DNA of 57,089 nucleotides, taken from positions 1 to 57,089 of the forward strand of contig UCIT01000097.1 of assembly GCA_900472625.1 (NCBI GenBank), read 5' to 3'. The notes beneath the pieces are model-generated. The model searched no databases. It was not told where the DNA came from and was given only the letters and a program-made list of their open reading frames with translations. Of the stretch, positions 8,050 through 17,207 are shown one piece after another (the stretch's first letter is position 1; each line of letters starts with the position of its first letter). Both the position numbers and the translations under genes were made by a program. This DNA comes from Hyphomicrobiales bacterium (GTDB taxonomy: Bacteria > Pseudomonadota > Alphaproteobacteria > Rhizobiales > Rhizobiaceae).

Positions 8050-8250
8050 ATGACCACCATCAGCTACAGACATACCAAGGTGTCCCACTCCGGTGAACTC
8101 TATCCACACATCGCCGCCTATGCCCGCAAGATCACCCGTGCATGGCATCAGTGGCAGGCAGCCCGCGAAATCGAGTCCATGCCGATCGATATGCGCAAGG
8201 ATTTCGGCTGGCCGTCGGCCGACAATGTTGACGACCACAAGGGCATGTAA
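8050..8250 (+). CDS. DUF1127-like small protein (66 aa)
   Basis: A 66-aa protein with GAAAGGAAATCGAC before the ATG at 8050. The core YARKITRAWHQWQAAREIES followed by MPIDMRKDFGWPSADN matches the DUF1127 pattern of a basic helix, then a short helix ending in a D-hydrophobic-G-W/L motif. It is cytoplasmic and probably nucleic-acid associated by family analogy. It follows the longer DUF1127-like gene on the same strand and is closed by a strong hairpin at 8275-8309. Confidence 0.75.
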   Translation: MTTISYRHTKVSHSGELYPHIAAYARKITRAWHQWQAAREIESMPIDMRKDFGWPSADNVDDHKGM

Positions 8251-8274
8251 TGAATGCGACATACCTCCCCGCAT

Positions 8275-8309
8275 GAGAGCGGCGCCTGCTTCCCTGCAGC
8301 GCCGCTCTC
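8275..8309 (+). terminator. Terminator-like hairpin after the DUF1127-like gene
   Basis: Perfect 11-bp stem GAGAGCGGCGC (8275-8285) with GCGCCGCTCTC (8299-8309). Only a weak T run follows (ATCGTTTCGG), so it may act as an RNA-stabilising 3' end as much as a terminator. Confidence 0.6.
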
Positions 8310-8395
8310 ATCGTTTCGGGAGCACTGAAATTTAATCTTGAAATTCAGAGACATGTATTTTGAAACGGCATTTGGCGGATATTTGTTCTCGCCAG

Positions 8396-8493
8396 TGATC
8401 AATTGATCATCATCAAATCTACGGATGTCGCAACTTTGCTCTTTGCGGCCGCATTTTTCCATGAGAATGTCGCTTTCGGAATATCGAAGCGAC
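8396..8493 (+). promoter_or_regulatory. Palindromes upstream of the GlxA/AraC-type regulator gene
   Basis: The 290-base gap before the gene at 8543 contains a perfect 14-bp palindrome TGATCAATTGATCA (8396-8409) and an imperfect one, GTCGCTTTCG-GAATAT-CGAAGCGAC (8469-8493). The sequence ATGTCGC occurs three times, near 8425, 8467 and 8552. These are plausible operator sites for this or another regulator. No promoter could be assigned confidently. Confidence 0.35.
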
Positions 8494-8542
8494 GCATTCC
8501 AAGCACCAATAGCGCATTGGCCCTCCATCATGGAAATGTCTC

Positions 8543-9562
8543 ATGAACAAGATGTCGCATAAGAACCGCTCTATCGTCTTTTTCATGGTACCGCAGTTTA
8601 CCATGTTGCCGTTTTCCGCCGCGATCGACACGTTGCGCATCGCCAATCGCATGCTTGGCTACCAAGCCTACACATGGCGCCTCGCCTCCGTTGACGGCGA
8701 AAAGGTCTATTCTTCCTGCGGCATCGGCATCGAGGCCAACAGCTCGCTGGCCGACGAACGCCGCAACCTCGGCGGCGAGAACCGCCCCGGCATGGTGCTG
8801 GTCTGTTCGGGCATAGACGTCGAGGAGTTCAACAACAAATCGGTCAATGCATGGCTGCGCGAATCCTACAATCGCAGCGTCGCCGTCGGCAGTCTCTGTA
8901 CGGGCGCGCATGTGCTCGCCCAGGCCGGTCTCCTGAATGGCAAGCGCTGTGCGATCCACTGGGAAAACCTTCCGGGCTTCTCGGAGGCTTTCCCACAGGC
9001 TGAGGTCTATGCCGATCTCTACGAAGTGGACAGCAATCTATACACCTGTGCCGGCGGTACCGCCTCGCTCGACATGATGCTCAGCCTGATCGGCGAGGAC
9101 TTCGGCGAGACGCTCGTCAACCGCGTCTGCGAACAACATCTGACCGACCGCGTCCGCAGCCCTCACGACCGCCAGCGCCTGCCGCTGCGGGCCCGTCTCG
9201 GCGTTCAGAACGGCAAGGTGCTCTCGATCATCGAACTGATGGAAGGCAATCTTGCCGAGCCGCTCTCGCTACTCGAGATCGCCGATGGCGCCGGCCTGTC
9301 CCGCCGCCAGATCGAACGCCTGTTCCGCCAGGAAATGGGCCGCTCGCCTGCCCGCTACTATCTCGAAATCCGGCTGGATCGCGCCCGCCACCTTCTGGTG
9401 CAGTCGTCCATGCCCGTGGTCGAAGTTGCCGTCGCCTGCGGTTTTGTGTCCGCCTCGCACTTTTCCAAGTGTTATCGCGAACTCTACCACCGCTCGCCAC
9501 AGCAGGAGCGCGCCGAGCGCAAGACGACGATGGCAACCGCCCGTCACGCCATCGCCGCCTGA
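8543..9562 (+). CDS. GlxA-type transcriptional regulator: DJ-1/PfpI-like domain plus AraC HTH
   Basis: 339 aa. Residues 10-190 form a DJ-1/PfpI (class I glutamine amidotransferase-like) sensor domain (SIVFFMVPQFTMLPFSAAID, GSLCTGAHVLAQAGLLNGK). Residues 225-320 form a double-HTH AraC domain (LSLLEIADGAGLSRRQIERLF, VVEVAVACGFVSASHFSKCY). This architecture is that of GlxA/CdhR/GbdR regulators, which often control catabolism of quaternary amines, arginine or carnitine. No catabolic genes are adjacent, so the effector is unknown. A canonical terminator follows. Confidence 0.92.
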   Translation: MNKMSHKNRSIVFFMVPQFTMLPFSAAIDTLRIANRMLGYQAYTWRLASVDGEKVYSSCGIGIEANSSLADERRNLGGENRPGMVLVCSGIDVEEFNNKSVNAWLRESYNRSVAVGSLCTGAHVLAQAGLLNGKRCAIHWENLPGFSEAFPQAEVYADLYEVDSNLYTCAGGTASLDMMLSLIGEDFGETLVNRVCEQHLTDRVRSPHDRQRLPLRARLGVQNGKVLSIIELMEGNLAEPLSLLEIADGAGLSRRQIERLFRQEMGRSPARYYLEIRLDRARHLLVQSSMPVVEVAVACGFVSASHFSKCYRELYHRSPQQERAERKTTMATARHAIAA

Positions 9563-9616
9563 AATCAGAGCAGGGGCGCCGAGAAGCGAACCGATACAGA
9601 CCGATGAACAACAAGA

Positions 9617-9650
9617 AACCCGGAGTGCGCTGGCGCTCCGGGTTCTTTTA
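9617..9650 (+). terminator. Rho-independent terminator after the GlxA-type gene
   Basis: Stem AACCCGGAG (9617-9625) with CTCCGGGTT (9636-9644), followed by CTTTTA. It lies between the + strand regulator and the convergent double-receiver gene. Confidence 0.85.
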
Positions 9651-9669
9651 TTTCACCTATCTGCTTGTG

Positions 9670-10500
9670 TCAGGCACTCTTGCGCACCGGCTGCATCGAC
9701 TGGATCTGCAGCAACGTATCGAGGTTCTGGTTTACTCGGCAATAGAACTCTTCGTCGATGAACGGCCGCAGCATGAAGTCGTTGCCACCCGCCTTGAGGA
9801 ACCGTGCCGACAGCAGGCGGTTGGAAGACGAAGACACACCGATGATCCGCAGCTGGTGCGAACCGATGCTGCCGCGGATGCGGCGCGTCAGTTCGAAGCC
9901 GTCGATATCGGGCATGTTGTAGTCGGTGATCATCAGGCCGATGTCGCGGTTGGCCTTCAGGAGTTCGAGCGCCTTGGCGCCGCTGTCGGCGGTGCTGACA
10001 CGGAAATTGTAGCGCTTCAAACGGCTGGAAAGCAGCGCGCGCGCCGTCGGGCTGTCATCGACGATCAGCACATGGTGGCGGTGGTTGGTGAGAAAACGGC
10101 AGATGGATTCGGCCAGAAGATCAACCGCGAAGACGTTGTCCTTGAGGATGTAGTCGACGATGTCCTTGGCCATCAGCTTGTCGCGCATGCCCTCGTTGAA
10201 CGTGCCGGTGAACACGATCGTCGGAATGCTGAGATCGACCAGATATTCCAGAGCCTCGCCGTTTTCGGCGCCCGGAAGATTGATATTGGAGATGGCGAGC
10301 GTGATTTCCTGAGACGACTTGTCGTAGCAAAGCTGGAGATCTTCGAAATTCCGGCAAATCTCGACGTCGATGTTGAAGAGCTCCTTCAACCGCTTGCCGA
10401 TCATCGATGTAAAGACGTTTGAATCTTCAGCCAGAACAATACGAACATCATCAAACATGCCACCGGAATATTGCATCCCGGAAATACCCAAAAACGCCAT
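9670..10500 (-). CDS. Response regulator with two receiver domains (first lacks the phospho-acceptor Asp)
   Basis: About 276 aa from the ATG at 10500, chosen for its GGGG-type RBS; MFDDVRIVL at 10458 is an alternative. Two CheY-like receivers run in tandem. The first has the acidic pair (VLAEDS), Thr (IVFTGT) and Lys (YILKD), but the phosphorylation position reads ISNINLPG, with Asn where Asp is expected. The second (VLIVDDSPTAR ... MITDYNMPDIDG ... SSSSN) has the acceptor Asp. There is no output domain, so it should act by protein-protein contact or as a phosphate relay node. No histidine kinase is nearby. Confidence 0.9.
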   Translation of the reverse strand: MAFLGISGMQYSGGMFDDVRIVLAEDSNVFTSMIGKRLKELFNIDVEICRNFEDLQLCYDKSSQEITLAISNINLPGAENGEALEYLVDLSIPTIVFTGTFNEGMRDKLMAKDIVDYILKDNVFAVDLLAESICRFLTNHRHHVLIVDDSPTARALLSSRLKRYNFRVSTADSGAKALELLKANRDIGLMITDYNMPDIDGFELTRRIRGSIGSHQLRIIGVSSSSNRLLSARFLKAGGNDFMLRPFIDEEFYCRVNQNLDTLLQIQSMQPVRKSA

Positions 10501-10733
10501 TTCAAACCCCAAATTGAAACCAGTCTCCCTGGTTCAAATCGGTACATTGCGCTGTTTGAATAAGTATTAAACGGCCGATCTATTTGCAGTAAAAAATAGC
10601 CCCGACACATTGTGCAACGGTTTTCCGCGCAACATGATTAAAAGAGAATTTTCAACGCTCTATTCTATCGCCTAGTGACGCGCGCGGCTTGCCTGTTGTG
10701 AGATAATGCTGAAACACCCGCCCCAAACAAGCC

Positions 10734-13280
10734 TCAACCTTCGGCAGCCTTTCCGCGCAAACGGCGAACCCGTCCATCGTCTTCATCGATCTTGTCAGTC
10801 TCGACCGTTTCATCTTCACCGACCTCAGGCATCAAATCCTCGACGTCCGGCCGCACAGTATCTGGCTGCCGATGGAAAACCACGTCGCTTTGCGGCAGCG
10901 GTATCTCTATCGCCTCCTGGCGGAAGCGCTTGAGGATCGCGATGCGCAGATCGTTGCGGACCTTGAGGCCATCGCCCATGTCGCCGAGCATGAAGCGCAG
11001 CTCGAAATCCAGCGAATACGGACCGAAGCGCAGAAATTCGACATGCGGCTCCGGATTGCGCAGCACCAGCGGCACGGCGTTGACCAGTTCGAGCAGGATA
11101 TCCATGACCTTCTGCGGATCGGAATCATAGCTCACCGATACCGGAATTTCCGAGCGGCCCATCTTGTTGCGATGGGTCCAGTTGCCGACATTCGCGTTGA
11201 TCAGCTCCGAGTTTGGCACGATGATCGACTGCTTGCGGAAGGTCTCGATCTCGGTGGCGCGCACCGAGATGCGCTTGACGATGCCTTCCGCCGTTCCCGA
11301 GACGACATGGTCGCCGACCTTGAACGGACGCTCGACCAGCAGGATCAGACCCGACACGAAGTTCGAGACGATGTTCTGCAAGCCGAAACCGATACCGACC
11401 GACAGTGCCGACGCAACCAGCGCGAAGCTCGACAGGTCGATACCCGCCGCCGACACGCCGATCAGCGCCGCGATGCCGACGCCGAGATAGCCGATGCCAG
11501 TCTTGACCGAGTTGCGGACGCCGAGATCGACGTGGCTGCGAGCCATGACATTGTTGTCGAGCCAGCGCTGCACCCAGCGCGTCAGCAGGTAGCAGCCCGC
11601 AAACAACAGGATGCCGGTAAAGATGCCGACCAGCGAGATGCTGATCCCACCGAGCCGGACCTCCGTGAACAGCCGATAGGCAATCAGCTGCAGATCCTGG
11701 ATGTGGAAACCCCAGAGCAGCAGGATGAGCGGAATGCCGGCCGCCAGCGCCACGCCGTAGATGCAGAAGCCCACCAGCAGCCCGACCTGATCGATCACCA
11801 CCGGCCCGAGCTTGAAGCGCGTCGCCAGGAATTTGCCGGGCGTCGTCTCGCCGAACGTCTCGGTTCGCGAGATCGCCTTGCCGGACAGCAGCCCGATATA
11901 GGTGGTAACGCCGATCGCGCCGGTAAAGATCAGCTGCGAAGCGATGAACCGTGCAAGGCCGACATAGCCCGTCAGAGCAGCAAGAATCAGGATGGCACCG
12001 AGCACGCGCAGGATGATTGCCATCCCCTTCGGCCAATGCCGTCCGGGCGCATCCGGATCGCGGCTCTTCGCCATCATAGGACGTCCGAAGGATGCCGCAA
12101 TCAGGATCAGGCCGATGATCAGCGCCGCGATCCAGCTTCTGACCACGGTCAGGACCAGTGGCGACCCCATCGATTCACTGATGCTACCGAGGAAGTAGTC
12201 GAGCGCGTGCACGATCGCCATCGCCAGTAGGCAGGCGCTGATGGACGTGGCGCCGCGATTGGAAAGCCTGACCAGGCGCCACTGCGGGTCCCTCGGTGCA
12301 AACACCGCATTGGTGAAGCGTCGAACAAAGTAGACAAGACCGATCGTGGCAAACAGCGCCGCAACGACAGGCGCGATGTCCGGCCGCAGCACGTTGAAGC
12401 TGTTGAGGAAAAAATACGACGTGACGAGCAATGTCGCGAGAGACAGCGTCCTGATCAGTGTCGACCAGAAAGCAACCGAAAGCCTGCTGATATAGGACGG
12501 CTTCTCCTCGCCCTCCTTGCGCTGCAGATAGGCTCCGAACAGGCGATAGCTGCCGGAGAGCAGAATCAGCGCCGTCGCCAGCGACATGAAGATTGCCGCG
12601 GCAAAGGCGAAAGCCTTGAACTTCAGTACGAAGCCGAGCCAGCTTGTCAGCGCCTGATGAAACGCGCCGACCTCCCGCACGAAGGCGGAGCCGGCGTCAC
12701 TGATCACGGAAGCCGAAATATCCGTGCGGCGCAGCAGTGTTGCGGCAAACAGCTGCCGGCGCAGTTCCGCCACTTCGTTGGTCAGCCGCGCCATCATGCC
12801 GGTGAGGTTCTCGGCCTCGCCGGAAACGGCATTCAGTTGTGCCCGTTCGGACGTCAGGGCATTGCGCTCGTTTGCAACGATGTCGGCTTCCGGCGGCTGC
12901 CCATCTTTCGGCGGTTCACCGAGTTCGGCCAGGCGCGCCTTTATCTGTTCAAGGCGTGGCGCAAGCCCGGCGGAGATGTCGGCGACCGAGCGATTGAGCT
13001 CATCGGCGCGACCGGCCAGCGCGACGAGACCATCGTCATCATCGCGATTCTGCTTCACGCTTTCCTGCAGCGCTGTGAAATCGGCCTTCGCCTTCGCCAT
13101 GCGCTTGGCGGCCTGCTCGGCCGGCGCGCTGGGCGGCGGCGCGGCCTGTTCGGTCGCGGGCGGCTGTGCGGGTGCCTGGGCGGTCGCGGGCGCCTGCGTT
13201 TGCGCGTAGCCGACACCAGTGCCTGCAATGGCAAGCGAGAGGAACAGGAAGGTCCGAAGCAGAATACGAGTCAGCCGCAA
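10734..13280 (-). CDS. DUF3772-type large mechanosensitive ion channel (MscS family)
   Basis: 848 aa. It starts with a signal peptide (MRLTRILLRTFLFLSLAIAG, Ala-Gln cleavage near residue 26), then an Ala/Pro/Gln linker and a periplasmic coiled-coil DUF3772 region (residues 50-190). A multi-helix membrane region follows, then the MscS core near residues 590-770 (pore helix ALVASALSVGIGFGLQNIVS, then GLILLVERPFKVGDHV). The C-terminal tail is acidic. It belongs to the MscK/YbdG-like large MscS proteins that open under membrane tension to release osmolytes. It is monocistronic, with about 170 bases to the next upstream gene. Confidence 0.92.
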   Translation of the reverse strand: MRLTRILLRTFLFLSLAIAGTGVGYAQTQAPATAQAPAQPPATEQAAPPPSAPAEQAAKRMAKAKADFTALQESVKQNRDDDDGLVALAGRADELNRSVADISAGLAPRLEQIKARLAELGEPPKDGQPPEADIVANERNALTSERAQLNAVSGEAENLTGMMARLTNEVAELRRQLFAATLLRRTDISASVISDAGSAFVREVGAFHQALTSWLGFVLKFKAFAFAAAIFMSLATALILLSGSYRLFGAYLQRKEGEEKPSYISRLSVAFWSTLIRTLSLATLLVTSYFFLNSFNVLRPDIAPVVAALFATIGLVYFVRRFTNAVFAPRDPQWRLVRLSNRGATSISACLLAMAIVHALDYFLGSISESMGSPLVLTVVRSWIAALIIGLILIAASFGRPMMAKSRDPDAPGRHWPKGMAIILRVLGAILILAALTGYVGLARFIASQLIFTGAIGVTTYIGLLSGKAISRTETFGETTPGKFLATRFKLGPVVIDQVGLLVGFCIYGVALAAGIPLILLLWGFHIQDLQLIAYRLFTEVRLGGISISLVGIFTGILLFAGCYLLTRWVQRWLDNNVMARSHVDLGVRNSVKTGIGYLGVGIAALIGVSAAGIDLSSFALVASALSVGIGFGLQNIVSNFVSGLILLVERPFKVGDHVVSGTAEGIVKRISVRATEIETFRKQSIIVPNSELINANVGNWTHRNKMGRSEIPVSVSYDSDPQKVMDILLELVNAVPLVLRNPEPHVEFLRFGPYSLDFELRFMLGDMGDGLKVRNDLRIAILKRFRQEAIEIPLPQSDVVFHRQPDTVRPDVEDLMPEVGEDETVETDKIDEDDGRVRRLRGKAAEG

Positions 13281-13453
13281 GATATCCCCACTGGGGTTGA
13301 ATGAATGATGGTGAGCGCCTGCTTTTCATAGGAAACAAAGGCGACAGAAAGGCGACGTCGTTAAGAGCGACGCTCGCTCCACGGTCGATAGCACGCGACC
13401 GGGCGCAAGACGACGCCGAAATCCACCGTCGCGGGACGACGCCTGCGATCCGC

Positions 13454-14896
13454 CTATCGCGGAAATTTGTGTCCCGATACCTCTGCGCCAGCATCAGGCG
13501 CAAGCTGCAGGAAGCGTAAGGAAGAGATGACGCCGATCGAACCGATGACGATGAACGCCCAGCGGAAATCGACGAGCCCCGGATCGCCCAGGCCGCGAAA
13601 CGCCGCCGAAACGTTGAGAACAGCCGCGGCAATTGCCACGCCGAGCAGCATCGATACCTGCTGCAACATGCTCGACAGCGTCGAGGCCGAGCTTCGCTGC
13701 GCACCGTTGATATCGGCAAAGGCGAGCGTGTTCAGCGCGGTAAATTCCATCGAACGCGACAGCCCGGCGATGAACAGCAGCGCATAGATGACGACCCGTG
13801 GCGTCTCCGGCACCAGGAAACCGCATCCGACAATCGAGAGGGCCGCGATCAGGCCGTTGAAGCAGAGAACGTTACGAAAGCCCAATCGTGCCAACAGCGG
13901 CGTCGTCACCGTCTTCATGCTGAGATTGCCGAGGAAGTACACCAGCAGATAGGCGCCCGCCTCGATCGAACTCAGGCCGAAACCGAGCTGGAACAGCAGC
14001 GGCAGAAGAAACGGCGTGGCGTTGACGGCCACCCGGCTCGCTGTCCCCGCGGACAGCGTGGCGACCGCGAAGGTCTTGACCTTGAAGGCAGACAGGTCGA
14101 GCAGAGGATTGTCCACCCGCAGGAAGTGTCGGCAGGCCATCACCGACAGCACGATCCCGGCAGCCAGCATCACCACGATCGGCAGAAGCCCGCCATGCCA
14201 TTTCACCGACAGCTCGAGCGCAGCGAGCAGCAGCGTCAACCCTGCGGCGCTGAGGAGAAAGCCGCGCCAGTCGAGCCGTCCGGCGTCTTCCTCGCGCTGC
14301 TCCGGCACGAAACGCCACACCAGAACCATGCCGAGCGCGCCGATCGGCAAGTTGATCAGGAAATTCCAGTGCCAGCTGGCATAGGTGGTGATGACGCTGC
14401 CGAGCAGCGGGCCGATGACAGGCGCTGTCAGCGCCGGCCAGGTGATCAGCGCGATCGCCTGTACCAGTTCGGACTTGCGGGCATTCTTGAGAACGATGAT
14501 GCGGCCGACCGGCGTCATCAGCGCACTGCCGGCCCCCTGGATCGCGCGGGCGATGATGAATTCGACCAGACCCGACGACAGCCCGCATAATAGCGACGCG
14601 GCCGTAAATACGGCGATCGACGCCATGAACACCCGCCGTGCGCCGTAGCGGTCGCCCAGCCAGCCGGACAGCGGAATGAACGCCGCCATGGTCAGCATGT
14701 AAACGGTGATGCCGATGCTCATCGACACCGTGGGAACGCCGAAGCTTGCCGCCATCTGCGGCAAGGACGTGGTGACGATCGTGCCGTCGAGGATCTGCAT
14801 GAAGAAGGAAACCGCAACGACCAGCGCTACAATTTTGGACCGGCGCGCGCTCTGCGCATCACCATCCTGTTCGACCGTCTCAACTGCTGTCATCAA
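13454..14896 (-). CDS. DHA2-family MFS drug efflux transporter (EmrB/QacA type)
   Basis: 480 aa with about 14 hydrophobic segments. Motif A (GWLGDRYGARRVF, residues 78-90) and the DHA-type motif C region (ITWPALTAPVIGPLLGSVIT) are visible; the N-terminus has LDGTIVTTSLPQMAASFG (motif D1 of DHA2). It is predicted to be a proton-driven exporter in the inner membrane. No EmrA membrane-fusion partner is adjacent, so it probably exports to the periplasm on its own. The substrate cannot be predicted. Start MMTAVE; the second Met is equally possible. Confidence 0.92.
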   Translation of the reverse strand: MMTAVETVEQDGDAQSARRSKIVALVVAVSFFMQILDGTIVTTSLPQMAASFGVPTVSMSIGITVYMLTMAAFIPLSGWLGDRYGARRVFMASIAVFTAASLLCGLSSGLVEFIIARAIQGAGSALMTPVGRIIVLKNARKSELVQAIALITWPALTAPVIGPLLGSVITTYASWHWNFLINLPIGALGMVLVWRFVPEQREEDAGRLDWRGFLLSAAGLTLLLAALELSVKWHGGLLPIVVMLAAGIVLSVMACRHFLRVDNPLLDLSAFKVKTFAVATLSAGTASRVAVNATPFLLPLLFQLGFGLSSIEAGAYLLVYFLGNLSMKTVTTPLLARLGFRNVLCFNGLIAALSIVGCGFLVPETPRVVIYALLFIAGLSRSMEFTALNTLAFADINGAQRSSASTLSSMLQQVSMLLGVAIAAAVLNVSAAFRGLGDPGLVDFRWAFIVIGSIGVISSLRFLQLAPDAGAEVSGHKFPR

Positions 14897-15041
14897 ACTG
14901 CCAATGCGAAATCTGGATCTTGCGGCCGGTGGAAGCCGCGGATGATAGGCAACGGCGGCTGGCCTTTGTCCAATTTAGATAGGCCCATCATCGCGTGCAG
15001 GAAAGAGAAAAACGTGGGAAACGCGAGATTCGCTATACCGC

Positions 15042-16196
15042 TCAGCCCAAAATATTGGTGATCGCGCGCATGAAAATCCTCGAACCGATCGGGATCAGCG
15101 CCTCAGGGAAATCATAGTCGGGATTGTGCAGCTGCGGATGTCCCTCGCCTGCGCCGAGAAAGAACATCGCCGACGGCGCGACGGCTCGGAACAGCCCGAA
15201 GTCCTCCGATCCCTTCATCGGCAGCAGTGGGTTTTCACTGTCATGCGCGACGCCCTCGTCATCAAGTGCGGCGCGTAGAGCTTCGACCGCCTCGGGTGAA
15301 TTGTAGCATTGCCTAAACACGTCTTCATAGCTGATAGAAAGCTTCAGCCCGGCCGCCTGCGCCTGTTGACGTGCGAGGATCTCCGCGCTCTCGACCAACG
15401 CCGCCATCCGCTCGTCCGTCAGGGTCCGCAGCGTCGCCCAAATCTCGGCGCGGCCGGGGCTGATACCGAAAGCCGGTTCGCCGAGACGGGCGTGGGTCAC
15501 CGTGACGAGGCTGAAATCCGGCCCGAGCGGCCCATTGTTGCCAAGTGCAGTTAATTCGGCGAGCAGGTGCGATAGCGCGAACGTCGGCGCAATGCCGTCT
15601 TCGGGACGGGAGGCGTGCGAGGTCTTGCCATCGAGCACGATCTTCATGCCGCGCGATGCGCAATTGACGGTTCGCTCGCGCAGCAGCACATGGCCGAGCG
15701 GAATGCCCGGAAAATTATGCAGCGACAGCGCCATGTCGGGTTTCAGCGTAGCGAACTGCGGATCGGCCAGAACCGCCGCGGCACCGGCGCCGTTCTCTTC
15801 GGCCGGTTGGAACAGCAGCACGACACGCCCCTTGTTCGGCCGCTTCTGGCCGAGCGCCGTTGCCAGCGCCATCAGGATCGCCATGTGACCGTCATGCCCG
15901 CACAGATGCCCTTTGCCCGATATGGTTGACCGGTATGGAAGATCGGACAGTTCCTCGATCGGCAGGCCGTCGAGCTCGGCGCGGATCATCACCGTCGGCC
16001 CCGGAATTGCTCCCTCGTAGACGGCTCCGACACCATGCCCTCCGAGGTTTGAGACGATGCGGTCAGGCTTGGCGAGCAGCAACGCTTCCTGGATCCGCCG
16101 CGCCGTTTCGGCCTCTTCTCCCGACACCTCAGGATAACGGTGAAGTTCGCGCCGGAATGCGTTGATATGAGAAAGCTCTTCCTGAGTGAGAAACAT
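15042..16196 (-). CDS. M20-family amidohydrolase (N-acyl-amino acid/hippurate hydrolase type)
   Basis: 384 aa from the ATG at 16196 (MFLTQEELSHINAFRRELHR); nine more residues are possible from 16223. Metal-site motifs of the M20D group are present: LCGHDGHMA, FQPAEENGAGA, LSLHNFPG and MKGSEDFGLF. The dimerisation (lid) domain lies around residues 175-285. It would hydrolyse an N-acyl amino acid or related amide in the cytoplasm, with two divalent metals. It is divergent from an IclR regulator, which may control it. Confidence 0.93.
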   Translation of the reverse strand: MFLTQEELSHINAFRRELHRYPEVSGEEAETARRIQEALLLAKPDRIVSNLGGHGVGAVYEGAIPGPTVMIRAELDGLPIEELSDLPYRSTISGKGHLCGHDGHMAILMALATALGQKRPNKGRVVLLFQPAEENGAGAAAVLADPQFATLKPDMALSLHNFPGIPLGHVLLRERTVNCASRGMKIVLDGKTSHASRPEDGIAPTFALSHLLAELTALGNNGPLGPDFSLVTVTHARLGEPAFGISPGRAEIWATLRTLTDERMAALVESAEILARQQAQAAGLKLSISYEDVFRQCYNSPEAVEALRAALDDEGVAHDSENPLLPMKGSEDFGLFRAVAPSAMFFLGAGEGHPQLHNPDYDFPEALIPIGSRIFMRAITNILG

Positions 16197-16372
16197 CGAT
16201 TCCGCCCCGCAAATCATCCGCATGCCTTAATCCAACAAGAAGGGCAGCAAGCCCGTTCGTCAATAGGTTGTCTTGAGCGGCAGCAGAACGTCGCGGCAGC
16301 GATGGGATCGAACTTTCGCTTTTCGGCCTGTCGCCATTTGTATATGTAAGGAAGCATTCACAGGAGAAGAAC

Positions 16373-17158
16373 ATGGATGCGGACGAAGCCGACCGGTACC
16401 GGGCGCCGGCGCTCGACAAGGGGCTCGACATTCTTGAGCTTCTGGCAAGCGTCGAGGAAGGGCTGACGCAGGCGGAAATCGCCAAGCGTCTCGACCGCAG
16501 TCCCAACGAGTTCTACCGGATGCTGGACCGGCTCGTCCGTCGCGGATACGTGACCAAGCTCGAAGGCGACCGCTTCACACTGACGCTGAAACTGTTCGGC
16601 CTGTCGCAGTTGCACGCGCCGGCCCGCCGCCTCGCCTCATTCGCCATGCCGTTGATGCGCGATCTCGCGCAGCGCACCAAGCAGGCCAACCACCTTGTGG
16701 TTTTCGACCGTGGATCGGCCGTCGTCATCGCCCAGCACGAAGCGCCGAATTACTGGGGCATCTCGATCCGCGTCGGCTCGCACATGAGCCTGCTGGAGAC
16801 CGGCTCCGGCCATGTGCTGCTGGCGTTCCGCACCGACGAGGAACGAGATATGATGATATCGGAACATGCGCGCAGCAAGGACAGCGCGCCACTTGGGCCC
16901 GAGTTCTATGACCGTCTCGCCGAGATCCGCGAGCGCGGCTACGAGGTGATGCCGAGTGCCCAGACCGCAGGCGTCCACAATCTGTCCGCCCCGATTCTTG
17001 GCCCAGACGGCCGCGTTATCGCCGCCCTCACATGCCCCTATATCGGCCTCGTGAACGCGCCTGCCGCTCCCGACATCGAGCAGACCATCACCATGCTGCA
17101 GCAGGCCGCCAACGAGCTTTCGCTGCTGGCCGGATCGGACGTCAAGATTTCAGGTTAA
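16373..17158 (+). CDS. IclR-family transcriptional regulator
   Basis: 261 aa, with AGGAGAAGAAC before the ATG at 16373. The N-terminal winged HTH (ALDKGLDILELLASVEEGLT, AEIAKRLDRSPNEFYRMLDRL) is followed by the IclR effector domain (LMRDLAQRTKQANHLVVFDR, SAPILGPDGRVIAALTCPYI). It is divergent from the M20 amidohydrolase gene, with a 176-base shared control region, so it is likely that gene's regulator (inference). The effector is unknown. A hairpin separates it from the convergent glpV. Confidence 0.93.
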   Translation: MDADEADRYRAPALDKGLDILELLASVEEGLTQAEIAKRLDRSPNEFYRMLDRLVRRGYVTKLEGDRFTLTLKLFGLSQLHAPARRLASFAMPLMRDLAQRTKQANHLVVFDRGSAVVIAQHEAPNYWGISIRVGSHMSLLETGSGHVLLAFRTDEERDMMISEHARSKDSAPLGPEFYDRLAEIRERGYEVMPSAQTAGVHNLSAPILGPDGRVIAALTCPYIGLVNAPAAPDIEQTITMLQQAANELSLLAGSDVKISG

Positions 17159-17176
17159 AACATAGCTTGGAAAAAT

Positions 17177-17198
17177 GGCCGGGACCGAAGCCCCGGCC
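17177..17198. terminator. Bidirectional hairpin between IclR gene and glpV
   Basis: Stem GGCCGGG/CCCGGCC (17177-17198) in the 49-base gap between two convergent genes. The T run is weak on either side. Confidence 0.5.
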
Positions 17199-17207
17199 GG
17201 GCAGCCC

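Noticed and set aside
9469..10422. 317-codon plus-strand frame across the double-receiver gene
   Set aside because: It overlaps a terminator and runs antisense to two clear receiver domains; composition is that of a shadow frame.
10872..12230. 452-codon plus-strand frame inside the DUF3772/MscS gene
   Set aside because: Antisense to a strongly supported gene, with an Asp/Gln/Arg/His-rich composition and no recognisable domain.
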